Made by a program: the position numbers and the translations under genes. A DNA stretch of 32,700 bases, from NCBI GenBank assembly GCA_937893795.1, contig CALCTH010000620.1:1-32700 (forward strand), read 5' to 3'. Below, piece by piece: positions 1-8,537 of the stretch. How positions within the stretch are numbered: the first letter of the stretch is position 1; every line of letters begins with the position of its first letter. The notes below the pieces were generated by a model. That model searched no databases and was not told where the DNA came from. It worked only from the letters and a program-made list of their open reading frames with translations. Source of the DNA: an uncultured Myxococcales bacterium. Its GTDB lineage: Bacteria > Myxococcota_A > Polyangia > Polyangiales > Houyiibacteriaceae.

Positions 1-236
1 TCTTTGAGGCGAGCTATGGTGATGCGCTCGCCATTGACGAAGGTGCCGTTCGTGCTCTTGAGGTCGACGACGATGAAGCGGCCGTCCTTGAGGACGATGC
101 GGGAGTGGCGCTTCGAGACGTTGCCCTTGGGAAGGATGACGTCGTTGCCCTGAACGCGGCCGATGGTGACCTCGCTCTTGTCGAACTCCACCCGCCGCTG
201 GGCGCCGCCCTTCTCCGTGATGACGACTGCGAACAT
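1..236 (-). CDS. FHA domain protein, N-terminal part (gene runs off the left edge)
   Basis: The first 78 codons of a gene reading leftwards off the window. The start is ATG at 236. The visible residues form most of a forkhead-associated domain: the GR of TIGR, a SKRHSRI segment (family pattern S-x-x-H), and KSTNGTFVNG, the hallmark loop contacting phosphothreonine peptides. FHA domains bind phosphothreonine, so this protein probably reads the output of Hanks-type kinases, of which this window encodes two. The domain starts almost at residue 1, with no signal peptide or membrane segment before it. Whatever follows the FHA domain lies outside the window, so the full architecture is unknown. Confidence 0.85.
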   Translation of the reverse strand, partial: MFAVVITEKGGAQRRVEFDKSEVTIGRVQGNDVILPKGNVSKRHSRIVLKDGRFIVVDLKSTNGTFVNGERITIARLK

Positions 237-394
237 GCGCTGCCTCGCTGCCCCGGCGCGCCCCCGGTGCCTCCGGGGCCGACGCGGCCCGGCGGATTAC
301 ACGATCCCGTGATGTTCCGAGTCAAGATCGCGACACGCCCGAGATCCGCCGTATCCCCCGACATTTTCAGGCTCGGAGCGGAGGCGCTCGGAGC

Positions 395-1591
395 TCAGGG
401 CGCTTCGCCGAAGGGCGGAATGCCCGCGGCCGCGCGTAGCCGACGCTCGGCCTCGAGGGCCCGCGCCAGGGCCTCGTCCACCGTGGCGCCGGTCGCCGTG
501 AGGTGGCCCATCTTCCGCCGCGGGCGCGTGGCGGCCTTCTCGTAGAGGTGCACCTGCACCGTGGGCACCGCGAGCGCCGTCGCGAGATCGAGGCCCGCGC
601 CCCCGCCGCCTTCCCAGAGGTCGCCGAAGAGGTTCACGAGGGCCGTCGGGCGCTGGAGCTCCGGGTCGCCGAGGGGCCAGCCGAGCACGGCGCGGAGCTG
701 CTGCTCGAACTGGCCGAGCGCGCAGGCCCGGTCGGCGCCGTGGAAGGTGTTGTGCGGACGGAGCGCCATCTCGTTCACGAGCAGCCCGTCTCTGGTCACG
801 AAGAGCTCGACCACGAGGATCCCGACGAGCCCGATGGCCTCCGCGAGGCGCTTCGCGAGGTCGCGCGCCTCCGCCGCCGTGGGCTCGTCTACGCGAGCCG
901 GCAGCAGCGCGTGGTGCAGCACCGCCTGGATGTGCACGTTCTCCGCGACGGGGTGCACGGCCACGTTCCCCGCCGCGTCGCGCGCGACCAGCACGCTGAG
1001 CTCGCGCTCGAAGGGCACGGCCGCCTCGACGACGAGGGGCTGCTCTTCGAGCGCCGCGCGCATGGCCGGGTCCTGGCTGGCCTTACCGCGCGCCTGGCCA
1101 CGGCCGTCGAAGCCGCCCCGGTCGGTCTTCACGAAGGGCGGACCGGCCGCGCTGGCGAGCTCGGCTTCCGCGGCCGCGAGCGCGTCGACGCTCTCGACGA
1201 CGCGAAGCGCCGGCATGGGAAAGCCCTTCTCTGCGAGCCAGCGCCGCTGGCTGGCGCGCCGGCGCACGATGCGGAGCGCCGCCGGCGAGGGGTGCACGGC
1301 GATGCCCTCCGCCTCGAGGGCGGCCAGCACGTCCGGCTCGGCGTCCTCGACCTCGAAGGTGAGCGCCGCCACGTCCGCGGCGAGCGTGCGATGGGCCTCG
1401 AGGTCCGAGAAGGCCCCCTCCACCCAGCGGGCGGCGACGGCACGGGCCGGGGCACCGGCGTTCGAGGGGGGCGCCAGCACGTGGAGCGGGTGCCCGAGAG
1501 GTCGCGCAGCGAGGCCGAGCATACGGCCGAGCTGCCCGCCGCCGACGACGCCGAGGGCGGCCCCGAGCCGGGGCCCGTCCGCCTCGCTCAT
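395..1591 (-). CDS. purK: N5-carboxyaminoimidazole ribonucleotide synthase (PurK)
   Basis: ATP-grasp enzyme of purine biosynthesis that carboxylates AIR to N5-CAIR using ATP and bicarbonate; 398 residues, a normal PurK length. An N-terminal nucleotide-binding fold is marked by [12 protein letters not shown], the ATP-grasp core by [14 protein letters not shown], and the C-terminal part by RRKMGHLT. The active-site stretch reads [15 protein letters not shown], whereas most PurK proteins have NEIAPRxHNSGHxT, so this is a divergent version. The start ATG at 1591 overlaps the purE stop (ATGA), indicating translational coupling; longer readings of this frame run through purE and are not real. Cytosolic; its product passes to PurE. 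Confidence 0.93.
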   Translation of the reverse strand: MSEADGPRLGAALGVVGGGQLGRMLGLAARPLGHPLHVLAPPSNAGAPARAVAARWVEGAFSDLEAHRTLAADVAALTFEVEDAEPDVLAALEAEGIAVHPSPAALRIVRRRASQRRWLAEKGFPMPALRVVESVDALAAAEAELASAAGPPFVKTDRGGFDGRGQARGKASQDPAMRAALEEQPLVVEAAVPFERELSVLVARDAAGNVAVHPVAENVHIQAVLHHALLPARVDEPTAAEARDLAKRLAEAIGLVGILVVELFVTRDGLLVNEMALRPHNTFHGADRACALGQFEQQLRAVLGWPLGDPELQRPTALVNLFGDLWEGGGGAGLDLATALAVPTVQVHLYEKAATRPRRKMGHLTATGATVDEALARALEAERRLRAAAGIPPFGEAP

Positions 1592-2082
1592 TCGAGCACC
1601 TCGGCGCGGATACGCGCGTTCTCCGAGGCGCGGTGCGCGTCGAGGCGCGCCTGGAGGGCCGGGTCGAAGGCGCCGACGATGCGGGCGGCGAGCCAGCCGG
1701 CGTTCGCGGAGCCATGGGCGCCGACGGCCAGCGTCCCAACGGGGACCCCCTTGGGCATCTGGGCGATGGAGAGGAGCGCGTCGGCCCCGCCGAGGTGCCC
1801 GATGGGCACGGGAATCCCGAGCACGGGAAGCGAGGTATAGGCCGCGACCATGCCCGGCAGATGCGCGGCCCCGCCGGCCGCGGCAACGATGACCTTGAGC
1901 CCGCGCTCCGCCGCGGCCGCGGCGTACTCGGCCATCAGGTCCGGCGTACGGTGGGCCGACACGATCCGCTTCTCGTGCGGCACCTCGAGCTGCTCGAGAA
2001 CGGCCAGGCACTTCTCGACGACGGGGAGGTCCGTCCGGCTCCCCATGATGACGCCGACCAACGGCTTCGGGCTCTCGTCCAC
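1588..2082 (-). CDS. purE: N5-carboxyaminoimidazole ribonucleotide mutase, class I PurE
   Basis: Converts N5-CAIR from PurK into CAIR in purine biosynthesis. About 164 residues, the usual class I size. Motifs visible: [11 protein letters not shown] near the N-terminus (family GSxSD), [20 protein letters not shown] and [14 protein letters not shown], covering the phosphate- and AIR-binding loops. I chose the GTG at 2082 because AGGAAGG sits five bases upstream. A GTG two codons earlier at 2088 would overlap that Shine-Dalgarno, and the ATG at 2160 would add a tail absent from the family. It lies upstream of purK with a four-base overlap, so purE-purK form an operon. The pair with PurK implies the bacterial two-step route. 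Confidence 0.93.
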   Translation of the reverse strand: MDESPKPLVGVIMGSRTDLPVVEKCLAVLEQLEVPHEKRIVSAHRTPDLMAEYAAAAAERGLKVIVAAAGGAAHLPGMVAAYTSLPVLGIPVPIGHLGGADALLSIAQMPKGVPVGTLAVGAHGSANAGWLAARIVGAFDPALQARLDAHRASENARIRAEVLE

Positions 2083-2247
2083 GCTCACCTTCCTCGCTTC
2101 TCCGCCACTTCCCACGCGCCGCCGTTCAAAACGGAGACTGGGGACCGTTTGTACCGGCACGCGGCTAGGGCGTCATGGCCCAACAGCCCCGACGAGGCCA
2201 TGCGTGGCGGGAGCAGGTGGGACGTGACCGAAGGAGTACTGACGACG

Positions 2248-2556
2248 ATGGCCGAGCGGCCCGGATGGACGTTCCTGACGAACCACGCGCACGTGCTCCT
2301 CTGCGTCTCCCTCGACGCGGGCGCACGGGTGAGGGACGTCGCCGAGAACGTGGGGATCACGGAGCGCGCCGTGCTTCGCATCCTCCGGGAGCTCGAGGAG
2401 GCCGGGTACCTCACGCGCGAGCGTACGGGACGCCGGAACCGCTACCGCGTCCACGAGCAGGCGCCGCTCCGTCATCGGGGCGCGTCTCACCGCTCCATCG
2501 GTGACGTGCTCACCGTCCTCCAGCGCCGTCGCCGCCGCTCGACCGGCTCCCGCTGA
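2248..2556 (+). CDS. Small winged helix-turn-helix regulator
   Basis: A protein of about 102 residues, nearly all one winged helix. The recognition helix region is VRDVAENVGITERAVLRIL and the wing is GYLTRERTGRRNRYRVH. This pattern (WTFLTNHAHVLL, then the HTH, then GRRNxYxV) belongs to a MarR/ArsR-like single-domain family common in actinobacteria and myxobacteria. No ligand domain or metal-binding cysteine cluster is present. The ATG at 2248 has AGGAG about 11 bases upstream, rather far; GTG at 2224 and ATG at 2197 in the same frame are alternatives. It is divergent from purE but nothing ties it to purine control. The target is unknown. Confidence 0.75.
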   Translation: MAERPGWTFLTNHAHVLLCVSLDAGARVRDVAENVGITERAVLRILRELEEAGYLTRERTGRRNRYRVHEQAPLRHRGASHRSIGDVLTVLQRRRRRSTGSR

Positions 2557-2647
2557 CGCGAGCGCGGGGCGCAGGCCGGGATCGGCCGCGAGCGGCCGCA
2601 AAGGGACCGGCCCGGGACGTTCCCGGGGACCCGAGCCCGCGGCCTGC

Positions 2648-2703
2648 CTCGAGCGCGCCAACCCGTCGCCGCGCCTCGAGCGCACGCCAACCCGTCGCCG
2701 CGC
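2648..2703. repeat. Two-copy direct repeat of 27 and 29 bp
   Basis: Two adjacent copies of CTCGAGCGC followed by GCCAACCCGTCGCCGCGC. The second copy has two extra bases between these blocks. Non-coding; probably local duplication. Confidence 0.7.
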
Positions 2704-2824
2704 GATGAGGTCTGCCCCGCGAGGCGCAGCGCAGCGTGACGCGTACCGCCGGGCGAGGCGCACTGCCGTGCTGCGTAGTGCCGCGTTAGGCGCATCGCCG
2801 CGCATGAGCATCGCCGGGTGAGGC

Positions 2825-2884
2825 GCACCGCCGCGCGATGAGCACCGCCGCGCGATGCGCACCGCCGCGCGATGAGCACCGCCG
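2825..2884. repeat. 17-bp tandem repeat, three units plus a partial fourth
   Basis: The unit GCACCGCCGCGCGATGA occurs at 2825, 2842 (last base C) and 2859, with a partial unit from 2876. Degenerate relatives continue upstream to about 2790 (GCATCGCCGCGCATGA and GCATCGCCGGGTGA). Seventeen is not a multiple of three, so this is not a protein repeat. It looks like a small intergenic satellite. Confidence 0.85.
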
Positions 2885-3042
2885 TCGCGCCTTCGGCGCG
2901 ACCTGCGCCGCCAGCTCGTGCGCCCGAGCTTCCGCGCTTCCCCTGCGCGAGCTCTCTGCGGCGCTCGACCGTATGACCTCGCGAGTCGGGCCCCGGGCGC
3001 CTCGAGGCGACGGAACCCGGAGGACCCGAGGGCGCGTCGGGG

Positions 3043-4629
3043 TCAGTACTGGAAGCCGTCGACGACCTGGCGGAGCTCCCCGGCCAGGCCCGCGAGCTGC
3101 TCCGAGGCGGTCTGCGCGTCGGAAGCGCCGACCGTCGTGCTCCGTGCGGCCTCGGCGACGCTCGTGATGTTCTCCGCGATCTCGCTCGAGCCGCGCGCCG
3201 CCTCCGCGATGGAGCGCCCGATCTCGTTCGTCGTCGTGCGCTGCTCCTCGACGGCCAGCGCGATGGTGCCCTGAATCTCGTTGACCCGGCCGATGATCGC
3301 GCTGATGCGATCGATGGCGTCGACGGCCCCGGTCGTGTCGGACTGGATGGCCTCGATCTTCTGCGAGATGTCCTCGGTCGCCTTGGCGGTCTCCTTGGCG
3401 AGCTCCTTCACCTCGTTGGCGACCACCGCGAAGCCCTTGCCGGCCGCGCCCGCACGCGCGGCCTCGATGGTGGCGTTGAGCGCGAGGAGGTTCGTCTGCT
3501 GCGCGATGGACGTGATCGTCTTGATGACCTTCCCGATCTCCGCCGAGCTCTCGCCGAGCTTCGCCACCGTCGCGTTGGTGATCTTCGCGACCTCCACGCC
3601 CTCGGTGGCGACGTCGGCGGCGTCCGTGGCGTTCTTCGCGATCTCCTTCACCGAGGCGCTCAGCTCCTCGACGCCGGCGGCCACCGTCTGCACCGACGCC
3701 GAGACCTCCTCGGCAGCGGCGGAGACGACGACGGCCTGCTGGGAGGTCTCCTCCGCGTTCGCGGCGAGCGTTTGGCTCACGCCCTGAAGCCCATCGGCGG
3801 CGTCGGAGAGCTGCTTGGAGCTCCCGGCGATGGTGCCGACGCTGCCGCGGAGCCCGGTGAAGAAGCCGGCGAGCCCGCGGCCCATCTGACCCAGGGCGTC
3901 GTCACCGCTCACGGAGACATCCCGGGTGAGGTCGCCCTCGGCGGCCGCCTGGACCACGGCGAGCATCGCGTCGACCTTCTCCTGCGCCTCCTTCGTCCGG
4001 CGCTCCTGCTCGGCGCGGAGCTCGGCCTGCTGGCGCTCGAGGCGGCGCTTCTCGGTGATGAGCTCCCAGGTGAGCGAGGCTCCGACGTACTTGCCCGTGT
4101 CGTCGTGCACCGCGGCGATGAGGAGGGACACCTCCTCGTCGCCGAGCGTGATGTTCGCCGTATGCGGCAGGTTCTGCGGGTCGGCGAGGATCCGGCGCTG
4201 GTGCGCCGGGTTCGCATGAAAGACGTCGATGCAGGTTCCGACGATCTTGCCCGGGTCGATGCCGAGATGGGCCCGGAGCCGGCTCAGTAGCTCCATGGAT
4301 GCGGGGTTCGCGTACTGGACGACGAGGTCGAGGTCGACCTGCATCACGGCGAAAGGGGCCCCTTCGATCATCGCGTGAATGGCGGACATCCGTGATGCCT
4401 GCTCACGCAGCGCGAGCGCGCCGAGCGCGCTGGAGACGAGGTGCGCGACGTTCCCGAGCGCCTCGCGACGCTGGGGGGAAAGCGCGAGCCGCTCGGTCGC
4501 GAAGAAGTCCATGGTACCAACCAGCTGGCCGCGCTGGTGAATGGGGAAGGCTACTCCACTCTTGACGCCGGCGGCGCGGGCGGCGGGGCGCGTACGCAGT
4601 CGTTGACGTGCGTGAGGTCCTCGACGCAC
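3043..4629 (-). pseudogene. Soluble chemoreceptor, 3' part: end of GAF2, PAS and MCP signalling domain (after frameshift)
   Basis: This frame holds the C-terminal two thirds of a cytosolic methyl-accepting chemotaxis protein. The real reading begins at about 4585, inside the second GAF domain ([22 protein letters not shown]). A PAS-like domain follows ([20 protein letters not shown]), then a HAMP-like linker ([18 protein letters not shown]), then a full signalling hairpin whose tip reads [18 protein letters not shown], the site that contacts CheA and CheW in this family. No transmembrane segment exists, so it would act in the cytoplasm. No plausible start precedes the domain in this frame: it is the continuation of the gene starting at 5483 and is out of frame with it by one base. 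No che genes are in the window. Confidence 0.8.
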
Positions 4630-5483
4630 ACGAGCTTGTTGGTCGCCCAGACCCGGCCGGCGACGCCCACGCCCTTCGCGAAGTGCGCCGCGTGAGAGGC
4701 CTCGACGAAGTCCGGGCTCACGGTCCCGGACTCGGCGCCGAAGCGCAGTACGTTCTCCTCGGCATCCAAATGCCAGAAGGAGCCATAAGCCCAGCCGAAG
4801 GTGTCGCGCACGCTGTCGAGGGTCGCCTGGAGCACGGCCTCACGGCTGTCCGCCGCGACCAGCCGCTCGCGCAGGCTTCGAAAGGCACTCGCCGCGATCG
4901 CCGTCTCCCCATGCTCCCGCCGGCGCCGCAGCAGATCGAGCCGGGCGGCGACGATGCGCGCCATTGCGCCAAGCGTCTCGCGGCGGGCGTCGGAGAACTC
5001 CGCATCTCCATCGGCGAAGAAGTCGAGGACGCCGAGGAGCACACTGTCGAGGAAGAGGGGGACGGCGAGACCCTGCGTCGCGCCCGCGCGCTCCGCGGCG
5101 CGCGTACGCGGACAGTCGCGGTGGAGGGGGAGATCCTGCGCGACGATGAGCTCGCCCTGCGCCCAAGCGTGACCGACGAGCCCCTCGCCGGCCGCGAGTT
5201 GCGCGGACGCGGAGGCCTCGAGGAGGTCGCCGTCGAGGCAGACGGCTACCCGGAGCCGTTGGGATGCGTCGTCGAGCTCCCAGTAGCCGGCGGAACGCCA
5301 GCCGAAGGCGTCGCGGACGGCCTCGAGGACGCCCTCGACGCCGCGAAGCCCGTCGTCCGTGGCCTCGAGCGCCGAGAGCACCCGCTGCAACAGACGCACG
5401 CTTCGGCTGAGCGCGTGGGACTCCGCCGACGCCGGGGCGCGGGTCTGCGGGTCGGGCAGATGGGAAGGGGCAGTCTGCGTCAT
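4551..5483 (-). CDS. Soluble GAF-GAF chemoreceptor, 5' part (frameshifted before the signalling domain)
   Basis: The start ATG at 5483 has a good Shine-Dalgarno, AGGAG six bases upstream. The first GAF domain covers about residues 40-180 ([38 protein letters not shown]). A second, similar GAF begins near residue 205 and is broken after VNDCVRAP. As written, the frame ends at 4551 after a meaningless proline-rich tail, giving 310 residues. Adding one C to the C4 run (4585-4588, minus-strand reading) restores [17 protein letters not shown], which aligns without gaps to the matching part of GAF1. The intact protein would be GAF-GAF-PAS-MCP and span 3043-5483. GAF ligands cannot be predicted from this. 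A sequencing or assembly error is as likely as a true mutation. Confidence 0.82.
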   Translation of the reverse strand: MTQTAPSHLPDPQTRAPASAESHALSRSVRLLQRVLSALEATDDGLRGVEGVLEAVRDAFGWRSAGYWELDDASQRLRVAVCLDGDLLEASASAQLAAGEGLVGHAWAQGELIVAQDLPLHRDCPRTRAAERAGATQGLAVPLFLDSVLLGVLDFFADGDAEFSDARRETLGAMARIVAARLDLLRRRREHGETAIAASAFRSLRERLVAADSREAVLQATLDSVRDTFGWAYGSFWHLDAEENVLRFGAESGTVSPDFVEASHAAHFAKGVGVAGRVWATNKLVCVEDLTHVNDCVRAPPPAPPASRVE

Positions 5484-5586
5484 CCGGGTCTCCTCTGGCC
5501 TGGTGGATCGCGAGGCGCGCAGGAGACATCGACGCGACACGCCAAGGAGTAAAGGCGGTATCACCGGACAAAGGCGAATGGTTCTG

Positions 5587-5611
5587 TATATCTAGAACGT
5601 GTCTAGATATA
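5587..5611. promoter_or_regulatory. Perfect 25-bp inverted repeat between divergent genes (candidate operator)
   Basis: Ten-base arms TATATCTAGA and TCTAGATATA separated by ACGTG. It lies in an AT-rich pocket within GC-rich DNA, about 100 bp upstream of the chemoreceptor start and 130 bp upstream of the histidine kinase start. Its position and symmetry fit a dimeric regulator site controlling both genes; the regulator is not known. Confidence 0.6.
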
Positions 5612-5620
5612 GTTAGACAC
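5599..5620. promoter_or_regulatory. Overlapping inverted repeat with GTGTCTA / TAGACAC arms
   Basis: GTGTCTA at 5599-5605 and TAGACAC at 5614-5620 face each other across eight bases and interlock with the palindrome at 5587-5611. The outer half, read on the minus strand as AGTGTCTAA, recurs at 8611-8619 upstream of the MerR/B12 regulator. It could be a second site or part of a promoter. Confidence 0.45.
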
Positions 5621-5743
5621 TCCGGCTGCGGGGATGAAGGCGCGTAGAGATCACGCCGGCTCGCAGCCTGGACAGACACTCCCTCCACGCCTCCGGCCGA
5701 CGGAACGCTGTTTTCGATGTCCTGGTGTAGGGTTCGATCCGTC

Positions 5744-7636
5744 ATGGCGGACGCGGATTCCGACGACGAGAAGCACCTGGGCCTGTCTCGACAGACGGCG
5801 CCGCTCGAGCTCTTGACGTCGCTCCTGAGAGACCAGCCGGCCTTCTTCACGGCCACGGACGGCGACTTCCGCATCCTCTACCTCAACCGCGTCGCCGCCG
5901 GCGTTGACCCCACCAGCGTCGTCGGGACGAGCGTCTTCGACTTCGTCGCGCCGCGAGATCGGGCACTGGCGCGGGCCGTCTTCGCGCGCGTGCTCGCGTC
6001 GGGAGGCAGCGAGTCCTACGAGGCCAACGCCGGCCCGCCAGAGCACCTTCGCCACTACCTCAACGTGGTCTCCGCGACGACCCTGCCCGACGGCGAACGC
6101 GGGCTGACGTGCCTCGGCGTCGACATCACGGCGCAGCGCCGCCGGGAGGACGAAACCGAGCGCATCAGCCGACGGCTCCGCATGGTCTCCGAGATCACGG
6201 GTCTCGCGCTCTGGGAATGGGACCTGCAGAAGGACGTCGTGACCTGGGACGCCCGCATGCACGAGATCACGGGTCAGGACGAGCCCGTGGGCCTCGGGCG
6301 ATTCGTGGACGTCTGCGTCCATCCGGACGACCGCGACCTGGTGATGCAGCAGGGCAGCCGCACCCTCGAAAGCGGGCGCATGGACGGTGACCTCGCGCGC
6401 ATCGTGCGCCCCGACGGCGAGGTTCGCTGGACGATGTCGAGCGGCCGCGTGGAGCACGACGAAGCGGGTCGGCCCGTGCACATGCTCGGGAGCACCCTCG
6501 ACGTGACGAGGCAGCTCGCGATGGAGGAGCAGCTCCGCCAGGCCCAGAAGATGCAGGCCGTCGGCAACCTCACCGCGGGCGTCGCCCACAACTTCAACAA
6601 CATGCTCATGGTGCTGATGCCCTCGCTGGAGCTGGTCGAGGAGAAGGTCGATGCCGACGACCGGGCCATGGTGCGTGACGCCCGCGAGGCCGCCGCCCGG
6701 GCCGCTGCGATGGTCCGCCAGCTGATGACCTTCTCCGGACAGGGACAGCGTGGCACCCGCCGGGCGCGCTCCCTCCCGGGGCTCGTGGCCGAGAGCGTCC
6801 GCATGGCGCGTCAAACGCTCGGCAGCCGCATCACCATAAGGACCCACGAGGAGCCCGTGCCCCCGGTGCGCTGTGACGAGGGCGCGCTGCAGCAGGTGCT
6901 CCTCAACATCCTGATCAACGCCCGGGATGCGTACGCGACGCAGCAGACCGCAGAGCCCGTCATCGACATCACCATCGACCGCGCCCGCCGCCAGAGCCAG
7001 GTGGGACCGACGAAGGGGGCGTGGACGAGCTACGCGCGGGTCAGGGTCCGCGACAACGCCGGTGGAATGACCGAAGCCGTCCGCGCGAGGGTCTTCGAGC
7101 CCTTCTACACGACCAAGGGGCCCGAGCAGGGGACGGGGCTCGGTCTGAGCACCTCCTACGCCATCGTGCGCGACCATGGCGGCGTGCTCGACTGCATCAG
7201 CACGCACGGCGAGGGGACCGAGATGCAGCTCTGGCTCCCCGTCGACGCCGAGGAGGCGCGCGGGACACCCACGCACGAGGCGGGCGAGCCGCGCCCCCGC
7301 GTGCTGCTCGTGGACGACGACCCGACGGTGCGGCGCGTCACCCGGCGGATTCTCAGCCGTCGCTACGAGGTCACCGCCGTGGACTCGGTGAGCGAAGCGG
7401 AGCGACTGCTCGAAGAGGACGCGCGCTTCGACGTCGCCCTCCTCGACCGATCCATGCCGGGGGGCTCGGGAGGTACGCTGATCCCCGCCCTCCGGGAGCG
7501 CCTCCCCGACGCCCGCGTGCTCTATTTCACCGGCGAGCACGTCAACGACGCACAGGAGGTCGACGGTGTGCTGGCGAAGCCGCTTTCCGCGGAGGCACTC
7601 CTGGCGGGAGTGCAGTCAGCGCTCGACGAGCGCTGA
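5744..7636 (+). CDS. PAS-PAS hybrid histidine kinase with C-terminal receiver domain
   Basis: A soluble sensor kinase of about 630 residues without transmembrane segments. Two PAS domains cover roughly residues 25-135 (DGDFRILYLNRVAAG) and 150-265 (MVSEITGLALWEWDL, ending LGSTLDVTRQ). The phosphoacceptor helix reads TAGVAHNFNNML with His282. The ATPase domain shows an N box (LLNILINARDA), VRDNAGGM, FEPFYTTK and GTGLGLS. The receiver starts VLLVDDDPTVRR, with phosphoacceptor Asp568 and conserved Lys612. The start ATG at 5744 gives the natural N-terminus; an ATG nine codons upstream is possible. The Shine-Dalgarno is weak. It is divergent from the GAF chemoreceptor across the palindromic region, so both may share control. 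No separate response regulator is adjacent. Confidence 0.92.
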   Translation: MADADSDDEKHLGLSRQTAPLELLTSLLRDQPAFFTATDGDFRILYLNRVAAGVDPTSVVGTSVFDFVAPRDRALARAVFARVLASGGSESYEANAGPPEHLRHYLNVVSATTLPDGERGLTCLGVDITAQRRREDETERISRRLRMVSEITGLALWEWDLQKDVVTWDARMHEITGQDEPVGLGRFVDVCVHPDDRDLVMQQGSRTLESGRMDGDLARIVRPDGEVRWTMSSGRVEHDEAGRPVHMLGSTLDVTRQLAMEEQLRQAQKMQAVGNLTAGVAHNFNNMLMVLMPSLELVEEKVDADDRAMVRDAREAAARAAAMVRQLMTFSGQGQRGTRRARSLPGLVAESVRMARQTLGSRITIRTHEEPVPPVRCDEGALQQVLLNILINARDAYATQQTAEPVIDITIDRARRQSQVGPTKGAWTSYARVRVRDNAGGMTEAVRARVFEPFYTTKGPEQGTGLGLSTSYAIVRDHGGVLDCISTHGEGTEMQLWLPVDAEEARGTPTHEAGEPRPRVLLVDDDPTVRRVTRRILSRRYEVTAVDSVSEAERLLEEDARFDVALLDRSMPGGSGGTLIPALRERLPDARVLYFTGEHVNDAQEVDGVLAKPLSAEALLAGVQSALDER

Positions 7637-7640
7637 CGCG

Positions 7641-8537
7641 CTAGCGGCCGAGGATGGCTTCGAGCGAGCCGAGGTCGTCGATGTAGCGGCCGCGGGTCAG
7701 GGGAGCCGCGGCCGCCGCCGCGCCCCCGACCACGAGGTCGATCTGAGACGGGAGCGCCGTCTCGATCTCCGTGATCTCGGAGGTCGCGACGTCGCTGTCC
7801 AGGCGCACCGCGCTCAGGAGCAGGAGGCTCGCTTCGCTCTTCTCGGCAGCGTAGACGATCTCCTGCGCCGGCAGATCCGTGCCGAGGTAGAGGATGTGCC
7901 AGCCCTTCATGGCCACGAGCATGGCGACCATGAGCGCGCCGAACTCGTGGCGCTCGCCCGCAGGCGTCGCGATGATCGCCGTCCGCTCGCGGCTCGAGCG
8001 CGGGAACATCCGGGTGAGCGAGACCAAGAGGTTCCGGAGAATCGCGGACGCGACGTGCTCGTGCACGATGCGCAGCTGCCCGGCCTCGTAGCGTCGCCCC
8101 ATCTCGTCGAGGATCGGCCGCACGACGTCCAGGAGGAATGCCCGCGGCTCGAGCGCGACGGCCGCGCGCGCCAGGAGCTGCTCCGCGCCGTGCGCGTCGA
8201 GGTCGGCGATGGCGGCGAGGAAGCGATCGCGCACGTCCGTCGGCGCCGCCTGGATCCGCGGCTCCGGCGGCCGCTGGACGGCGAGGGTTCGCTTGAGCTC
8301 CTCGTTCTCGAGCGGCGAGATGCTGCCGATGGAGTGACCGCCGTCGACCAGGCGCTTGAGGAGCATCAGCCGCTCGACGTCCGCGTCCGAGTAGAGGCGC
8401 CCGCCCGCCGGCGTCCGCGCGGGGACGACGGCCTGATGCCGCTTCTCCCACATACGAAGCGTGTGCGTGGAGAGGCCCGTCAGCCGGGCCACCATGCCCA
8501 CGCGGTAGCGGGGCGAATCTTTGACGTCGTCGCTCAT
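7641..8537 (-). CDS. MerR-type regulator with B12-binding domain, CarA/CarH family
   Basis: A 298-residue regulator. Residues 10-75 are a MerR winged helix (YRVGMVARLTGLSTHTLRMW, then TPAGGRLYSDADVERL). Residues 100-175 are the helical cap of B12-binding proteins, and 185-298 the Rossmann-like B12 domain, with the lower-ligand motif ExHxxG present as ERHEFG (Glu195, His197, Gly200). In CarH photoreceptors, adenosylcobalamin keeps a tetramer on DNA in the dark and light releases it, switching on carotenoid genes. Here crtI lies next door, divergently. The cap signature W-x9-EH is changed: Glu160 and His161 are kept but Tyr150 replaces Trp. The start ATG at 8537 puts the HTH ten residues in; an in-frame ATG at 8597 is less likely. 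Its stop is four bases from the kinase stop. Light and B12 dependence is inference. Confidence 0.88.
   Translation of the reverse strand: MSDDVKDSPRYRVGMVARLTGLSTHTLRMWEKRHQAVVPARTPAGGRLYSDADVERLMLLKRLVDGGHSIGSISPLENEELKRTLAVQRPPEPRIQAAPTDVRDRFLAAIADLDAHGAEQLLARAAVALEPRAFLLDVVRPILDEMGRRYEAGQLRIVHEHVASAILRNLLVSLTRMFPRSSRERTAIIATPAGERHEFGALMVAMLVAMKGWHILYLGTDLPAQEIVYAAEKSEASLLLLSAVRLDSDVATSEITEIETALPSQIDLVVGGAAAAAAPLTRGRYIDDLGSLEAILGR

Larger units (their letters stand above)
2557..3042. other. Gene-free stretch with hairpins and short tandem repeats
   Basis: No convincing coding sequence is seen on either strand between the winged-helix gene and the chemoreceptor terminus. It holds a seven-base-arm hairpin at 2611-2627 (arms CCCGGGA and TCCCGGG, three-base loop), possibly a terminator for the upstream gene but lacking a T tract. 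It also holds two groups of short tandem repeats, listed separately. The open frames here come from GC-rich repeats and have no protein-like composition. Confidence 0.6.

Noticed and set aside
2825-2884. CRISPR array
   Set aside because: Units of 17 bp are directly adjacent without spacers, and no cas gene is present.
5651-7540. 629-residue open frame antisense to the hybrid kinase
   Set aside because: Low-complexity His/Arg/Gly-rich translation without motifs; it mirrors a kinase with every conserved box in place on the plus strand. A typical high-GC shadow.
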